Assembly: GCA_016875025.1 (NCBI GenBank)
Contig: VGSH01000026.1
Span: 1-32,076 of the forward strand
Direction: 5' to 3'
Source of the DNA: Deltaproteobacteria bacterium
GTDB lineage: Bacteria > Desulfobacterota > WTBG01 > CAIYCZ01 > CAIRTM01
DNA length: 32,076 bases
A program made the translations under genes and the position numbers. Below are positions 14,985-23,548 of this stretch, one piece after another. The notes below the pieces were generated by a model. That model was not told where the DNA came from, made no database searches, and saw only the letters and a program-made list of their open reading frames with translations. Position 1 is the stretch's first letter, and each line of letters opens with the position of its first letter.

Positions 14985-15748
14985 GCCGGGTCATCGCCAT
15001 CGCCGGCAAGGGCGGCACCGGCAAGACAACCATTGCCGCGCTTTTCATCCGATCTCTGGTCAAAAGCGGCAAACGGCCGGTTCTCGCGGTTGATGCCGAC
15101 CCGGACACAAACCTGCCCGCAGCCCTGGGCCTGTGCGCTGAAAAAACGCTTGCAACCATCGGGGGAACGCGCGAGGATTTTTTCGCGCATCGCGATCAGG
15201 TGCCGGCCGGCATGCCCAAGGAAGCCTGGCTGGAAATGCAGCTTGCCCAGGCCCTGGTTGAATCACGCGAAATCGATTTGATGGTCATGGGCCGGCCCGA
15301 AGGCCCGGGCTGTTACTGCTATATCAATAATATGCTGCGCAAATATCTGGAGTCTTTGGGGAAGAACTATCCCTTTGTGGTGATCGACAATGAGGCCGGG
15401 CTCGAGCATTTAAGCCGCCGCACGGCCCAGGCCGTCGACACGCTGGTGCTGGTATCCGACTATTCGCTCAACGGGCTGCGCGCGGCTGAGCGCGTGCGCG
15501 ATCTGGCCTCTGAGATGAAGCTGCAGGTGGGCCGGGTGCTGCTGGTGGTCAACCGGGCTCCCGATGAGCTCTCAGCGCAGTTCACAAGCGCACTTGCATC
15601 CAACGGCATTGAGCTTGCAGGCCGCGTGCCCGTTGATCCGCTCGTGCCGGAATTTGAAATCGCCGCTCGCACCGTCATGGAACTGCCTGACGGCAGCCCG
15701 GCTGTCAGGGCCATGGAGCAGATCGCGGAAACAGTTCTTGCAATGTGA
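14981..15748 (+). CDS. cooC: CooC/AcsF-type nickel-inserting ATPase
   Basis: This 255-residue MinD/SIMIBI-type P-loop ATPase matures CO dehydrogenase and/or acetyl-CoA synthase by loading nickel. The deviant Walker A is GKGGTGKTT (10-18) and the second loop is VDADPDTNLP. The C111-x-C113 pair in GPGCYCYINN is the metal-binding CXC motif at the dimer interface, at nearly the same position as in characterised CooC. Whether it serves CooS, AcsB or both cannot be told from sequence. The ATGA overlap with acsV couples translation. Confidence 0.95.
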   Translation: MSRVIAIAGKGGTGKTTIAALFIRSLVKSGKRPVLAVDADPDTNLPAALGLCAEKTLATIGGTREDFFAHRDQVPAGMPKEAWLEMQLAQALVESREIDLMVMGRPEGPGCYCYINNMLRKYLESLGKNYPFVVIDNEAGLEHLSRRTAQAVDTLVLVSDYSLNGLRAAERVRDLASEMKLQVGRVLLVVNRAPDELSAQFTSALASNGIELAGRVPVDPLVPEFEIAARTVMELPDGSPAVRAMEQIAETVLAM

Positions 15749-15785
15749 TACAAAAAGGCCACGGACAAAACGCGCAAAATCATTT

Positions 15786-15813
15786 GTAGGGGCACGGCAT
15801 GCCGTGCCCCTAC
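15786..15813. repeat. Perfect 28-bp REP-like palindrome
   Basis: Outer ends gtaggggcac/gtgcccctac with a ggcatgcc centre. Sequence and flanks (gcgcaaaatcat before, gtacgccg after) match the palindrome at 18808-18835. Confidence 0.85.
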
Positions 15814-15866
15814 CGTACGCCGACCCGACGGGTTCTTCCATGGCACGGGAAAAGCAATTTTTAACA

Positions 15867-16050
15867 GGCTGTTCAAAAATGATCGGATGCAAGGCACGCG
15901 CAATCATGAAAAATTTGCACCATATCAACAATCACAAACGCGCCCGAAAGAAGCCGTAGACAAGGCGCGCAAGTACGAGTGAATGAGGCGTACGTTTGTG
16001 TACGCCGCAGTGAACGAGAACGCAGCGCAACGCAGTATACGGCCTTGTTG
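15867..16050. repeat. R element 2 (enlarged)
   Basis: It starts ggctgttcaaaaatg and contains the core gaatgaggcgtacg with its gtacgccgcagtga partner and gcgcaacgcagtat. It carries about 60 extra internal bases and its right end is degenerate. The folD ribosome-binding site follows directly. Confidence 0.65.
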
Positions 16051-16072
16051 CGGGTGCGTTAAAGGAGAGAGC

Positions 16073-16975
16073 ATGACGGCAAAGATAATCAGCGGCACCG
16101 AAATCGCAGCTCAAATCCGCGAAGAACTGAAAACCGCGGTTGAAGAGCTCAAGCAGCGCCACGGCGTTATGCCCGGTCTGGTCACGATCCTTGCGGGCGA
16201 CAATCCGGCCTCGGTCAGCTACGTGACCGCCAAACAGAAAACCGCCCACGAGCTGGGCTTTCACTCCGTGCAGGACAGCCAGCCGGGAGACATCTCGCAG
16301 GAGAAACTGCTCTGCCTGATCGAAGGCTACAACCGCGACCCTTCCATTCACGGCATTCTGGTGCAGCTGCCGCTTCCGGGCCACATCGACGAATCAGCCG
16401 TTTTGAACGCCATTGACCCTGACAAGGATGTCGACGGTTTCCATCCCGTGAACGTGGGCCGCTTGATGATCGGCGGCGACCAGGTCAAATTCCCGCCCTG
16501 CACCCCGGCCGGCATTCAGGAGCTGATCGTGCGCTCCGGCTTTGAAACCAGCGGGGCCGAGGTGGTGGTCGTAGGCCGCTCCAATATCGTGGGCAAGCCC
16601 ATTGCGAACATGCTGCTGCAAAAGGCCCGTGGGGCAAACGCCACGGTTACCGTGGTGCATACCCGCACAAAGGAGATGGAGCGCCACTGCCGCAGGGCCG
16701 ACATCCTGATCGTGGCTGCTGGCGTGCCGGGGCTGGTAAAACCGGAGTGGATAAAACCGGGAGCCTGTGTTATTGATGTTGGGGTTAACCGGGTCGGGGA
16801 AAAGATCAGCGAAAAGACCGGCAAAAAGATAGCCATCCTCAAGGGCGATGTCGATTTTGAGGCTGCCCGCGAGATCGCCGGAGCCATCACGCCCGTTCCG
16901 GGCGGCGTGGGCCCCATGACCATCACCATGCTGATGAAAAATACGGTCCGGGCGGCCCAGATCGCCTGCGGTTGA
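16073..16975 (+). CDS. folD: Bifunctional methylene-THF dehydrogenase/methenyl-THF cyclohydrolase
   Basis: This 300-residue FolD converts 10-formyl-THF through methenyl-THF to methylene-THF with NAD(P)H. The catalytic pair Y50 and K54 lies in SVSYVTAKQKTA. VQLPLPGHID and VDGFHPVNVG form the folate site, VGRSNIVGKP the dinucleotide-binding region, and PVPGGVGPMT the C-terminal signature. No separate cyclohydrolase (FchA) is visible, so FolD probably does both steps. The start at 16073 is chosen for the aaaggagaga site; the open frame runs 90 bp upstream into R element 2. Confidence 0.97.
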   Translation: MTAKIISGTEIAAQIREELKTAVEELKQRHGVMPGLVTILAGDNPASVSYVTAKQKTAHELGFHSVQDSQPGDISQEKLLCLIEGYNRDPSIHGILVQLPLPGHIDESAVLNAIDPDKDVDGFHPVNVGRLMIGGDQVKFPPCTPAGIQELIVRSGFETSGAEVVVVGRSNIVGKPIANMLLQKARGANATVTVVHTRTKEMERHCRRADILIVAAGVPGLVKPEWIKPGACVIDVGVNRVGEKISEKTGKKIAILKGDVDFEAAREIAGAITPVPGGVGPMTITMLMKNTVRAAQIACG

Positions 16976-16994
16976 CAGAATTGGCCTTTTGGAG

Positions 16995-17014
16995 GGCCAT
17001 GCTTCGTCATGGCC
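16995..17014. repeat. ggccatg hairpin repeat
   Basis: Arms ggccatg/catggcc with a 6-nt loop, followed by gtatgaaataaaat. Related to the hairpin at 5137-5152. It lies 19 nt after the folD stop and could also slow or end transcription. Confidence 0.55.
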
Positions 17015-17060
17015 GTATGAAATAAAATCCGGACGCGCAGAAGCGCGTCCCTCCACAGAT

Positions 17061-17118
17061 GTAGGGTGCGCCATGCGCACCATCCACAAACAAAAGCGGT
17101 GCGCACGGCGCACCCTAC
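17061..17118. repeat. Inverted repeat of gtagggtgcgcc type
   Basis: Arms gtagggtgcgccatgcgcac and gtgcgcacggcgcaccctac around a loop of 18 bp, nearly perfect. Half-units of the same type occur before both higA genes (gggtgcgcc-gcgcacc). Confidence 0.75.
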
Positions 17119-17149
17119 GGTACTAAGGATTTAAACGCATATTTTTTCA

Positions 17150-17269
17150 GGCTGTTCAAAAATGTTCAGATGCAAGGCGCGCAAAACCCGAGGAATGAGG
17201 CGTACGTTTGTGTACGCCGCAGTGACGCAGGGTGCGCGCAACGCCGCAGATGGACGTTTGTCAACAGCC
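17150..17269. repeat. R element 3
   Basis: Same ends and core as R element 1 (ggctgttcaaaaatg, gaggaatgaggcgtac, cgtttgtcaacagcc). It ends 25 bp before the acsD start. Confidence 0.8.
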
Positions 17270-17294
17270 GGATAAATACATCAGGAGAAACATC

Positions 17295-18719
17295 ATGACC
17301 CTTGACATCCCCCGGCAGACCTATTTGGGCAGCGTGCGCACGAAAACCATCGGCGAGGGCAGCCGCGCCTTTACGATCGGCGGCGACACGGCTTTTCCCT
17401 TCTGCCGCTTTGAGGGCACAATGCCCAATGCGCCGCGCATCGGCATACAGGTGCTCGACTGTGCGCCGCAGGACTGGGCCCCGGCCTGTGCGGAGCCGTA
17501 TGCGGATGTGCTGGCCGACCCGGTCGCATGGGCGCTGAAAGCCCAGAACGAATACGGCGCCGACTTTATCCAGCTGTGGCTCAAAAGCACCGATCCCAAC
17601 GGGCTTAACCGCAGCGCTGAAGAGGCCGCCCGCACTGCCCGGGCCGTGGCTGACGCAATTGACGTGCCGCTTCTGGTCTGGGGCACGGCCAACGTGGAGA
17701 AAGATGCCGAGGTTCTCTCCCGTGTCGCTGAAGAATGCGCTGACGCCCACATTCTGATCGGCCCGGTTGACGAGGCCAATCACAAACAGCTGGGCGCCAA
17801 GGCCCTGGCTCACGATCTCAGCCTGGTTGCGAACAGCCCGATCGACATCAACCTTGCCAAGCAGCTCAACATTCTGCTCAACAACCTGGGCGTGCCCATT
17901 GAAAAAATAATTATTGACCCGACCACCGGCGGACTCGGCTACGGCCTTGAGTATACCTTCTCCGTCATGGAGCGCATCCGGCAGGCAGCGCTTGCCCAGG
18001 ACGATCAAAAACTGCAAAGTCCTTTTTTATGCAACCTGGCAGATGAGGTCTGGAAATGCAAGGAAGCCAAACAGCCCACGGATGAGGCCATGGGCGATGC
18101 CGCCGAGCGCGGCATTCTCATGGAAGCTGTCACCGCAGTAACGCTGCTCGGAGCCGGGGCGGGCATGCTGGTCATGCGCCACCCCGAGGCTGTGCGGCAG
18201 GTGCGCACCTATATCGCGCAGTTGGGCGGTTTTGAAATGCCCGCGGTTGTAACAAAATCTGCAGCCAGCAAAACAACAGGGGCGGCCTTGAGCGGCGAGG
18301 CCTCCACGGTGGCCGAGCGCCTGCGCGAAGGCGCGCTGTGTGAAATCGTCAAGATCATGGATATGCCCATTGAGCTGGCGCCCGGCTACGCTGTGGCCCT
18401 GATCAAGGCGCTTGACCCCGACGATGAGCGCACCGGACTGCTGCTGTCAAGCGGCGCGCCCGCAGCAGTAGAAAAGCAGCACCCGCAGAGTGCTTCTCCC
18501 GAACCCAAGCCTGCAACGCGCGCTGCCGAAGCAGCGCCGGCCTTTAAGCCCCTGTCAAGCTGGGAGCCTATTGAGTCCGGCGATCAAGGCGGGCCGGTGA
18601 AAAATGACTGGCGGGATATCGTGCGCGGCCGCGATGAGAAGCTGCAGCATGTCACAACAGACCTGCATTACTGGTACAGCGAAGGCTACGGCAGCGAGCG
18701 CCGTAAAAAGCCCGCGTAA
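17295..18719 (+). CDS. acsD: Corrinoid iron-sulfur protein small subunit (acetyl-CoA synthase delta)
   Basis: This 474-residue protein is the small subunit of the corrinoid iron-sulfur protein, which carries the methyl group from AcsE to AcsB. Residues 1-310 form the TIM-barrel core (FIQLWLKSTDPNG, LLVWGTANVEKD, LIGPVDEANHK, IIIDPTTGGLGYGLEYTFSVMERI). It is longer than clostridial AcsD, which is just over 300 residues. The extension holds a helical segment (about 335-373), a Pro/Ala-rich linker (about 387-420) and a charged tail with SSWEP, NDWRDIVRGR and LHYWYSEGYG. The start at 17295 has a caggaga site; the open frame upstream lies in R element 3. Confidence 0.95.
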   Translation: MTLDIPRQTYLGSVRTKTIGEGSRAFTIGGDTAFPFCRFEGTMPNAPRIGIQVLDCAPQDWAPACAEPYADVLADPVAWALKAQNEYGADFIQLWLKSTDPNGLNRSAEEAARTARAVADAIDVPLLVWGTANVEKDAEVLSRVAEECADAHILIGPVDEANHKQLGAKALAHDLSLVANSPIDINLAKQLNILLNNLGVPIEKIIIDPTTGGLGYGLEYTFSVMERIRQAALAQDDQKLQSPFLCNLADEVWKCKEAKQPTDEAMGDAAERGILMEAVTAVTLLGAGAGMLVMRHPEAVRQVRTYIAQLGGFEMPAVVTKSAASKTTGAALSGEASTVAERLREGALCEIVKIMDMPIELAPGYAVALIKALDPDDERTGLLLSSGAPAAVEKQHPQSASPEPKPATRAAEAAPAFKPLSSWEPIESGDQGGPVKNDWRDIVRGRDEKLQHVTTDLHYWYSEGYGSERRKKPA

Positions 18720-18769
18720 GGTTGGTGAATTTTAGAAAAGCAGAAAAATACATGCTTTAAAGACGCGCT

Positions 18770-18900
18770 CATAAAAAGTTCGCAGGTACGTAGCGCAAAA
18801 TCATATTGTAGGGGCACGGCATGCCGTGCCCCTACGGTACGCCGTCCCGCCGGGCGGGAAGGATGAAGCGCAACGCAGCATCCGGACTTTTTACGTGCGC
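18770..18900. repeat. Composite repeat between acsD and cooS
   Basis: Outer ends ataaaaagttcg and cggactttttacg enclose gcgcaaaatcat, a perfect 28-bp palindrome (18808-18835), gtacgccgtcccg and gaagcgcaacgcagcatccgg. The inner 70 bp match 15768-15836 before folD. It ends 16 bp before cooS. Confidence 0.7.
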
Positions 18901-18915
18901 GTCAGGGAGACACTC

Positions 18916-20877
18916 ATGGCGAAGAAGAACGCGACCGACCTCCTGACCAGCTGCGAAGCCAGCAGGCAGATGATCGAGATTGCCGCAGAACGTGGAATTG
19001 AAACTGTTTTTGACCGCGCGGCTTCAATGCGGCCCTGCCCGATCGGTGCGGAGGGCATCTGCTGTAAAAACTGCGCCATGGGGCCCTGCCGGGTTGTATC
19101 AGCAAAGGAAGAAGGCGGGCCCGCCAAGGTAGGGCTGTGCGGTGCAACGCAGGAGACGATCGCCTCGCGCAATTTCGCCCGCATGGTCGCAGCCGGCGCT
19201 GCCGCGCACTCTGATCACGGCCGCGGCGTGGCCGAAGTGTTTCTGCTGGCCGCCCGCGGTGAAATACCCGGCTACGGCATCAAGGATGAGCAAAAGCTGC
19301 TGCAGCTGGGGCTTGACTTCGGCCTTGATGTCGCAAACCTTTCCGTGCAGGAACTGGCCGTTCAGGTCGGCGAAAAGTGCGTGGCAATGTTCGGCCAGCA
19401 GGAAGGCGAGCTGGCGTTCTTGAAACGCGCGCCGCTCAAGCGCCAGGAACTGTGGCGCAAACTCAGGCTGGCACCGCGCGGTATCGACCGCGAAGTGGTG
19501 GAGGTGATGCACCGCACGCACACCGGCGTTGACCAGGACTATAAAAACATTACCGCCCAGGCCGCCCGCTGCGCACTTTCCGACGGTTGGGGCGGCTCGC
19601 TGATCGCAACCGAACTGCAGGATGTTATGTTCGGCACGCCCGTGCCGGTCGCCGGCAGCATCAACCTTGGCGTGCTCAAGAAAGATGAGGTCAACGTTAT
19701 CGTGCACGGCCATGAGCCTCTGCTCTCCGAGATGGTGGTGGTCGCCTCGCAGGACCCGGAATTGCTCGAACTTGCGAAAAAGCAAGGCGCTCGCGGCATC
19801 AACGTGGCCGGTATGTGCTGCACGGCCAATGAAATCCTGATGCGCCACGGGTTGCCGATTGCGGGCAACTTCCTGCAGCAGGAGCTTGCCATAGCGACCG
19901 GCGCGGTCGACGCCATGGTGGTGGACGTGCAGTGCATCATGCAGGCTGTGCAAAAGGCCGCCGAGAACTTCCACACGCTGGTCATCACTACCTCACCCAA
20001 GGCCATGATGCAGGGCGCAACACATATTGAATTCGACGAGCACGACGCTATAGCGACCGCCAAAAAAATAGTGCGCACGGCAGTCGATAATTTCACACGG
20101 CGCGATCCGTCAGCCGTCAACATCCCCGATGTGCGCACGGACATGGTGGCCGGATTCTCGCATGAAACCATCAATTATCTTCTGGGCGGTACGTTCCGCT
20201 CCTCTTACCGACCGCTGAACGACAATATCATCGGCGGCCGCATCCGCGGTATCGCAGGAGTTGTTGGCTGCAACAATGCGCGCACAACCGATGACGAGCC
20301 GCATATAATCCTGATCAAGGAATTGATCAAAAACGATGTGATCGTGCTCACGACCGGCTGCGTTGCCATGGCCTGCGGCAAGGCCGGCCTGCTGACCCCG
20401 GAAGCGGCGAAGTTCTGTGGCGCAGGCCTTGCCGAGATATGCGAAACCGTGGGCATACCGCCGGTGCTGCATCTGGGCTCCTGCGTTGATAATTCACGCA
20501 TCCTGATGGCAGCAACCGCTGTTGTCAAGGAAGGCGGCCTGGGAGATGACATCAGTGAGCTTCCGGCCGCAGGCGCTGCCCCGGGCTGGATGAGCGAGAA
20601 GGCCGTGTCGATCGGGCATTATTTCGTGGCCTCGGGCGTGTACACAATCTTCGGAACAACCTTTCCGACCCTGGGTTCCTCCACCTTCACCGACTATCTG
20701 TTCAACGGACTTGAGGAGACCTGGGGCGGCATGTGGGATTTCGAGCCCGATCCGCTCAAGATGGCCGCGAAAATGATCGCCCACATTGACAAAAAACGCG
20801 CGGCCCTCGGCATTGACAAGGCGCGCGAGCGCGTGCTCATGGATATGGCCATGCGCCGCGAGCTTGAAGCGACTTGA
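18916..20877 (+). CDS. cooS: Ni-Fe carbon monoxide dehydrogenase
   Basis: This 653-residue catalytic subunit reduces CO2 to CO (or the reverse) and feeds CO to AcsB. The N-terminal cysteines match the family: C41 and C49 for the inter-subunit D cluster, and C50, C53, C58 and C75 for the B cluster. The C-cluster region includes VIVHGHEPLLSEM, GMCCTANEILMRHG, VDVQCIMQ, VVGCNNART, VLTTGCVAMACGKAG and LHLGSCVDNSRI. No obvious ligand is missing. The start at 18916 follows a cagggaga site. The gene order acsD-cooS-acsB and its length identify it as the AcsA partner of acetyl-CoA synthase rather than a stand-alone CooS. Confidence 0.97.
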   Translation: MAKKNATDLLTSCEASRQMIEIAAERGIETVFDRAASMRPCPIGAEGICCKNCAMGPCRVVSAKEEGGPAKVGLCGATQETIASRNFARMVAAGAAAHSDHGRGVAEVFLLAARGEIPGYGIKDEQKLLQLGLDFGLDVANLSVQELAVQVGEKCVAMFGQQEGELAFLKRAPLKRQELWRKLRLAPRGIDREVVEVMHRTHTGVDQDYKNITAQAARCALSDGWGGSLIATELQDVMFGTPVPVAGSINLGVLKKDEVNVIVHGHEPLLSEMVVVASQDPELLELAKKQGARGINVAGMCCTANEILMRHGLPIAGNFLQQELAIATGAVDAMVVDVQCIMQAVQKAAENFHTLVITTSPKAMMQGATHIEFDEHDAIATAKKIVRTAVDNFTRRDPSAVNIPDVRTDMVAGFSHETINYLLGGTFRSSYRPLNDNIIGGRIRGIAGVVGCNNARTTDDEPHIILIKELIKNDVIVLTTGCVAMACGKAGLLTPEAAKFCGAGLAEICETVGIPPVLHLGSCVDNSRILMAATAVVKEGGLGDDISELPAAGAAPGWMSEKAVSIGHYFVASGVYTIFGTTFPTLGSSTFTDYLFNGLEETWGGMWDFEPDPLKMAAKMIAHIDKKRAALGIDKARERVLMDMAMRRELEAT

Positions 20878-20897
20878 ACGGCAGGAAAATGGTTGAA

Positions 20898-20976
20898 CTG
20901 TAGGGTGGACTCGCGAAGCGTGTCCACCTTTAAACGGCTGAAATCGGTGGACGTGCTGCGCAAGTCCACCCTACAG
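20898..20976. repeat. Inverted repeat of gtagggtggac type, copy 1
   Basis: Arms ctgtagggtggactcgcgaa / ...ctgcgcaagtccaccctacag. A diverged copy is at 24924-24996 and a single arm at 27036-27064. It fills most of the cooS-acsB junction. Confidence 0.8.
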
Positions 20977-21001
20977 TCTACGAATAGAGGAGACGCGCAC
21001 T

Positions 21002-23209
21002 TTGTCTAAAATAATCTGCACTGCTGCAATCAACGGCGCGCACGCGATCGCGCGCCGGGTTGAAACAACCTATGCACGGGTTCTAAAAAATTACGGACCG
21101 GACCAGGAAATCGGCTTCCCGGATACGGCCTACTTTCTGCCGATCATTTACGCCATGCTGGGCATCGCGGTCAAAAACCTCGGCGACTGCCAGCTGGTGT
21201 TTGAGCGCGCGCGTCGGCTGCTGCCCCGGCCGGTCCGTGACAACATGCCCCTGCCCTACCTTGCCCCGGCTTTGGATGCAGGCATGGCCACGCTGTTCTA
21301 CGAAGAAATCGACGAGGCGATGCGCTACCTTGAGAAACCCGACTTCTATCTGCGCGGAGAAGACGTGGGCGATGACAATATCTGGCTCGGCGCGGCAAGC
21401 GATGTGATTCTGCGCAAGCGCGGCGTCGAATTCGTTGACGGCAGCGCGCCGGGATTTGCGGCCATCGTTGGCGCTGCGCCCGACAGCGAAACCGCCCGCA
21501 AAATCGCCGAAGAGCTGCAGACAAAAAACCTGTACGTATTCATGGCCTCGCAGGACAACGGCCGCTGCTTTGCCCGCCAGCTTGTTGAAGCCGGCGTGCA
21601 GATCGGCTGGGGTACGCGCCTGGTGCCGTTCAGCCCGGACATTTCAGGGGCCGTGTTCGCGCTCGGGTTTGCCTGCCGTGCAGCCATGGCCTTCGGCGGT
21701 ATCAAGCCGGGAGATTTCCGTAAAAACCTGATCTACAACAAGGACCGTATTTTCGCCTTTGTGCTGGCCATGGGCACGGTGACCGACGAGTGGTATGCCA
21801 ATGCGGCCGGCTGCATCAATTTCGGCTTCCCGGTTATTGCCGATACGCCCATCCCGGCTGTGCTGCCGACCGGCATCTGCACCTATGAGCACGTTGTTCC
21901 TAATGTGCCCCACGACCAGATGGTGGCCCGCGCGGTTGAGATCCGCGGCCTGAAGGTAACCGTCACCGAAGTGCCGATTCCAGTTGCCTACGGCCCCGCT
22001 TTCGAGGGCGAGCGCGTGCGCGGCGACGACATCTATTTCGAATGCGGCGGCGGCCGCACCCAGATGGTCGAATTTTCGGTGCTGCGCCAGATGGACGAGG
22101 TCGAAGACGGCCGCATCGAGGTTGTGGGCCCCGACATTCCCGATATCGAACCCGGCACAAAGCTTCCGCTTGCGATATACGTCGAGATCGCCGGCCGAAA
22201 AATGCAGGAGGATTTCCTGCCCATACTCGAGCGCCAGATCCATCACCTGATCAACTACGCGCAGGGCATCATGCACATCGGCCAGCGCGATATCTCCTGG
22301 ATCAGGCTTGCGCGCCAGGCCGTGGACAAGGGCTTCACATTTAAAGACATCGGCCGCATCCTGCACGCCATGTATCATAAGGACTTCGGCAAAATACTGG
22401 ACAAGGTGCAGGTTACGATTTTCACCGAGGAAGAGCGCGTGCAGAAGGTGCTCAAAGAAGCACGGGAAGCCTACAGCCTGCGCGACGCGCGCATCGCCAA
22501 CCTGACCGACGAGGTTGAGGGAGTTTATTATTCCTGCACCCTGTGCCAGTCATTCGCGCCGTCGCACGTGTGCGTGATAACCCCGGAGCGCACCGGCCTG
22601 TGCGGAGCCTATAACTGGCTGGACTGCAAGGCCGCCTTTGAGATCAACCCGACAGGGCCCAACCAGCCGATCGAAAAGGGCGTTGAAAATGACGGCCGCA
22701 CGGGCAACTGGCGCGGCGTGAACGAGTTCGTGGCCCAGGCCTCGCGCGGCAAGGTGCAAAACGTCAACGCCTACAGCATCATGCAGGACCCCATGACCTC
22801 CTGCGGCTGCTTTGAATGCATCGCGGCCTACCTTGACCAGTTCAACGGCGTTATGACCGTTGACCGCGATTTCAAGGGCGACAACACGCCCTGCGGCATG
22901 AAGTTCACCACCCTGGCCGGCTCGGTCGGCGGCGGCGCGGTGACACCCGGGTTCGTGGGCCACAGCAAGCACTATATCTGCTCGGGTAAATTCCTGAAAG
23001 CCGAAGGCGGCATCGCGCGCCTGGTCTGGATGCCCTCGCAGCTGAAAGAAGAACTGCGGGATAAAATAAATGCGCGCGGCGAGGCTCTCGGCGTGAGCAA
23101 CCTGGCAGACCGCATCGCGGATGAAACCGTCGGTATGTCGCAGGAGGAGATCCTGCCGTTTTTGAAAGAGAAGAAACATCCGGCGCTGGAAATGGAATCA
23201 ATGATTTGA
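21002..23209 (+). CDS. acsB: Acetyl-CoA synthase catalytic subunit
   Basis: This 735-residue AcsB condenses the methyl group, CO and CoA at the nickel A-cluster. The six A-cluster cysteines are C512, C515, C524, C534, C601 and C603 (CTLCQSFAPSHVC, TGLCG, SCGCFEC). Their spacing is the same as in the Moorella enzyme, shifted by six residues. The gene starts with TTG at 21002, supported by an agaggaga site about 8 nt upstream and by the family-like start MSKIICTAAINGA. The next in-frame ATG would remove about 48 residues. CooS precedes it, separated by a repeat. Confidence 0.97.
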   Translation: MSKIICTAAINGAHAIARRVETTYARVLKNYGPDQEIGFPDTAYFLPIIYAMLGIAVKNLGDCQLVFERARRLLPRPVRDNMPLPYLAPALDAGMATLFYEEIDEAMRYLEKPDFYLRGEDVGDDNIWLGAASDVILRKRGVEFVDGSAPGFAAIVGAAPDSETARKIAEELQTKNLYVFMASQDNGRCFARQLVEAGVQIGWGTRLVPFSPDISGAVFALGFACRAAMAFGGIKPGDFRKNLIYNKDRIFAFVLAMGTVTDEWYANAAGCINFGFPVIADTPIPAVLPTGICTYEHVVPNVPHDQMVARAVEIRGLKVTVTEVPIPVAYGPAFEGERVRGDDIYFECGGGRTQMVEFSVLRQMDEVEDGRIEVVGPDIPDIEPGTKLPLAIYVEIAGRKMQEDFLPILERQIHHLINYAQGIMHIGQRDISWIRLARQAVDKGFTFKDIGRILHAMYHKDFGKILDKVQVTIFTEEERVQKVLKEAREAYSLRDARIANLTDEVEGVYYSCTLCQSFAPSHVCVITPERTGLCGAYNWLDCKAAFEINPTGPNQPIEKGVENDGRTGNWRGVNEFVAQASRGKVQNVNAYSIMQDPMTSCGCFECIAAYLDQFNGVMTVDRDFKGDNTPCGMKFTTLAGSVGGGAVTPGFVGHSKHYICSGKFLKAEGGIARLVWMPSQLKEELRDKINARGEALGVSNLADRIADETVGMSQEEILPFLKEKKHPALEMESMI

Positions 23210-23238
23210 CGCTTTTTCCTTTTTACTATAACCCTTCC

Positions 23239-23313
23239 CGTTCGTGGTGAGCTTGTAGAACCATGAACGGGCGGGCATTTCGTTCTGCCCTTCGACAGGC
23301 TCAGGGCGAACGG
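23239..23313. repeat. cgttcgtggtgagcttgt-type paired hairpins
   Basis: Two inverted units: one reads cgttcgtggtgagcttgt and the other cttcgacaggctcagggcg. They resemble the gttcgccctgagcctgtcg-type repeat common in proteobacterial intergenic DNA. Confidence 0.65.
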
Positions 23314-23383
23314 ACGATGTTGTATCAGCCTATAATGTTTAAAAAAATGTTTTAACAGGTTCTTGAAAAAGTCCTTTTATACA

Positions 23384-23504
23384 GGCTGTTCAAAAATGGC
23401 CAGATGCAAGGCGCGCGAAGTTATGAGGAATGAGGCGTACTTTTGCGTACGCCGCAGTGACGAATGACGAGCGCAACGCAGCAGATGGGCGTTTTTCAAC
23501 AGCC
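23384..23504. repeat. R element 4
   Basis: The cleanest R element. It starts ggctgttcaaaaatgg, has the hairpin ggcgtac-ttttgc-gtacgcc and ends gcgtttttcaacagcc. Similarity to R element 1 extends about 35 bp further upstream (aaaaagtcctttttata-like). It ends 44 bp before acsC. Confidence 0.82.
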
Positions 23505-23548
23505 TGCTGGGAGGCCCCGCGGGCGCAGCCTGCAGCAGGAGGAAAGCA

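Larger units (their letters stand above)
15749..16072. other. Gene-free junction cooC-folD
   Basis: No gene. It contains a perfect 28-bp palindrome (15786-15813) and an enlarged R element (15867-16050). Confidence 0.7.
16976..17294. other. Gene-free junction folD-acsD
   Basis: No gene. It holds three different repeats in a row: a small hairpin (16995-17014), a long inverted repeat (17061-17118) and an R element (17150-17269). Confidence 0.75.
23210..23548. other. Gene-free junction acsB-acsC
   Basis: No gene. It holds a paired hairpin repeat (23239-23313) and R element 4 (23384-23504). Confidence 0.7.
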
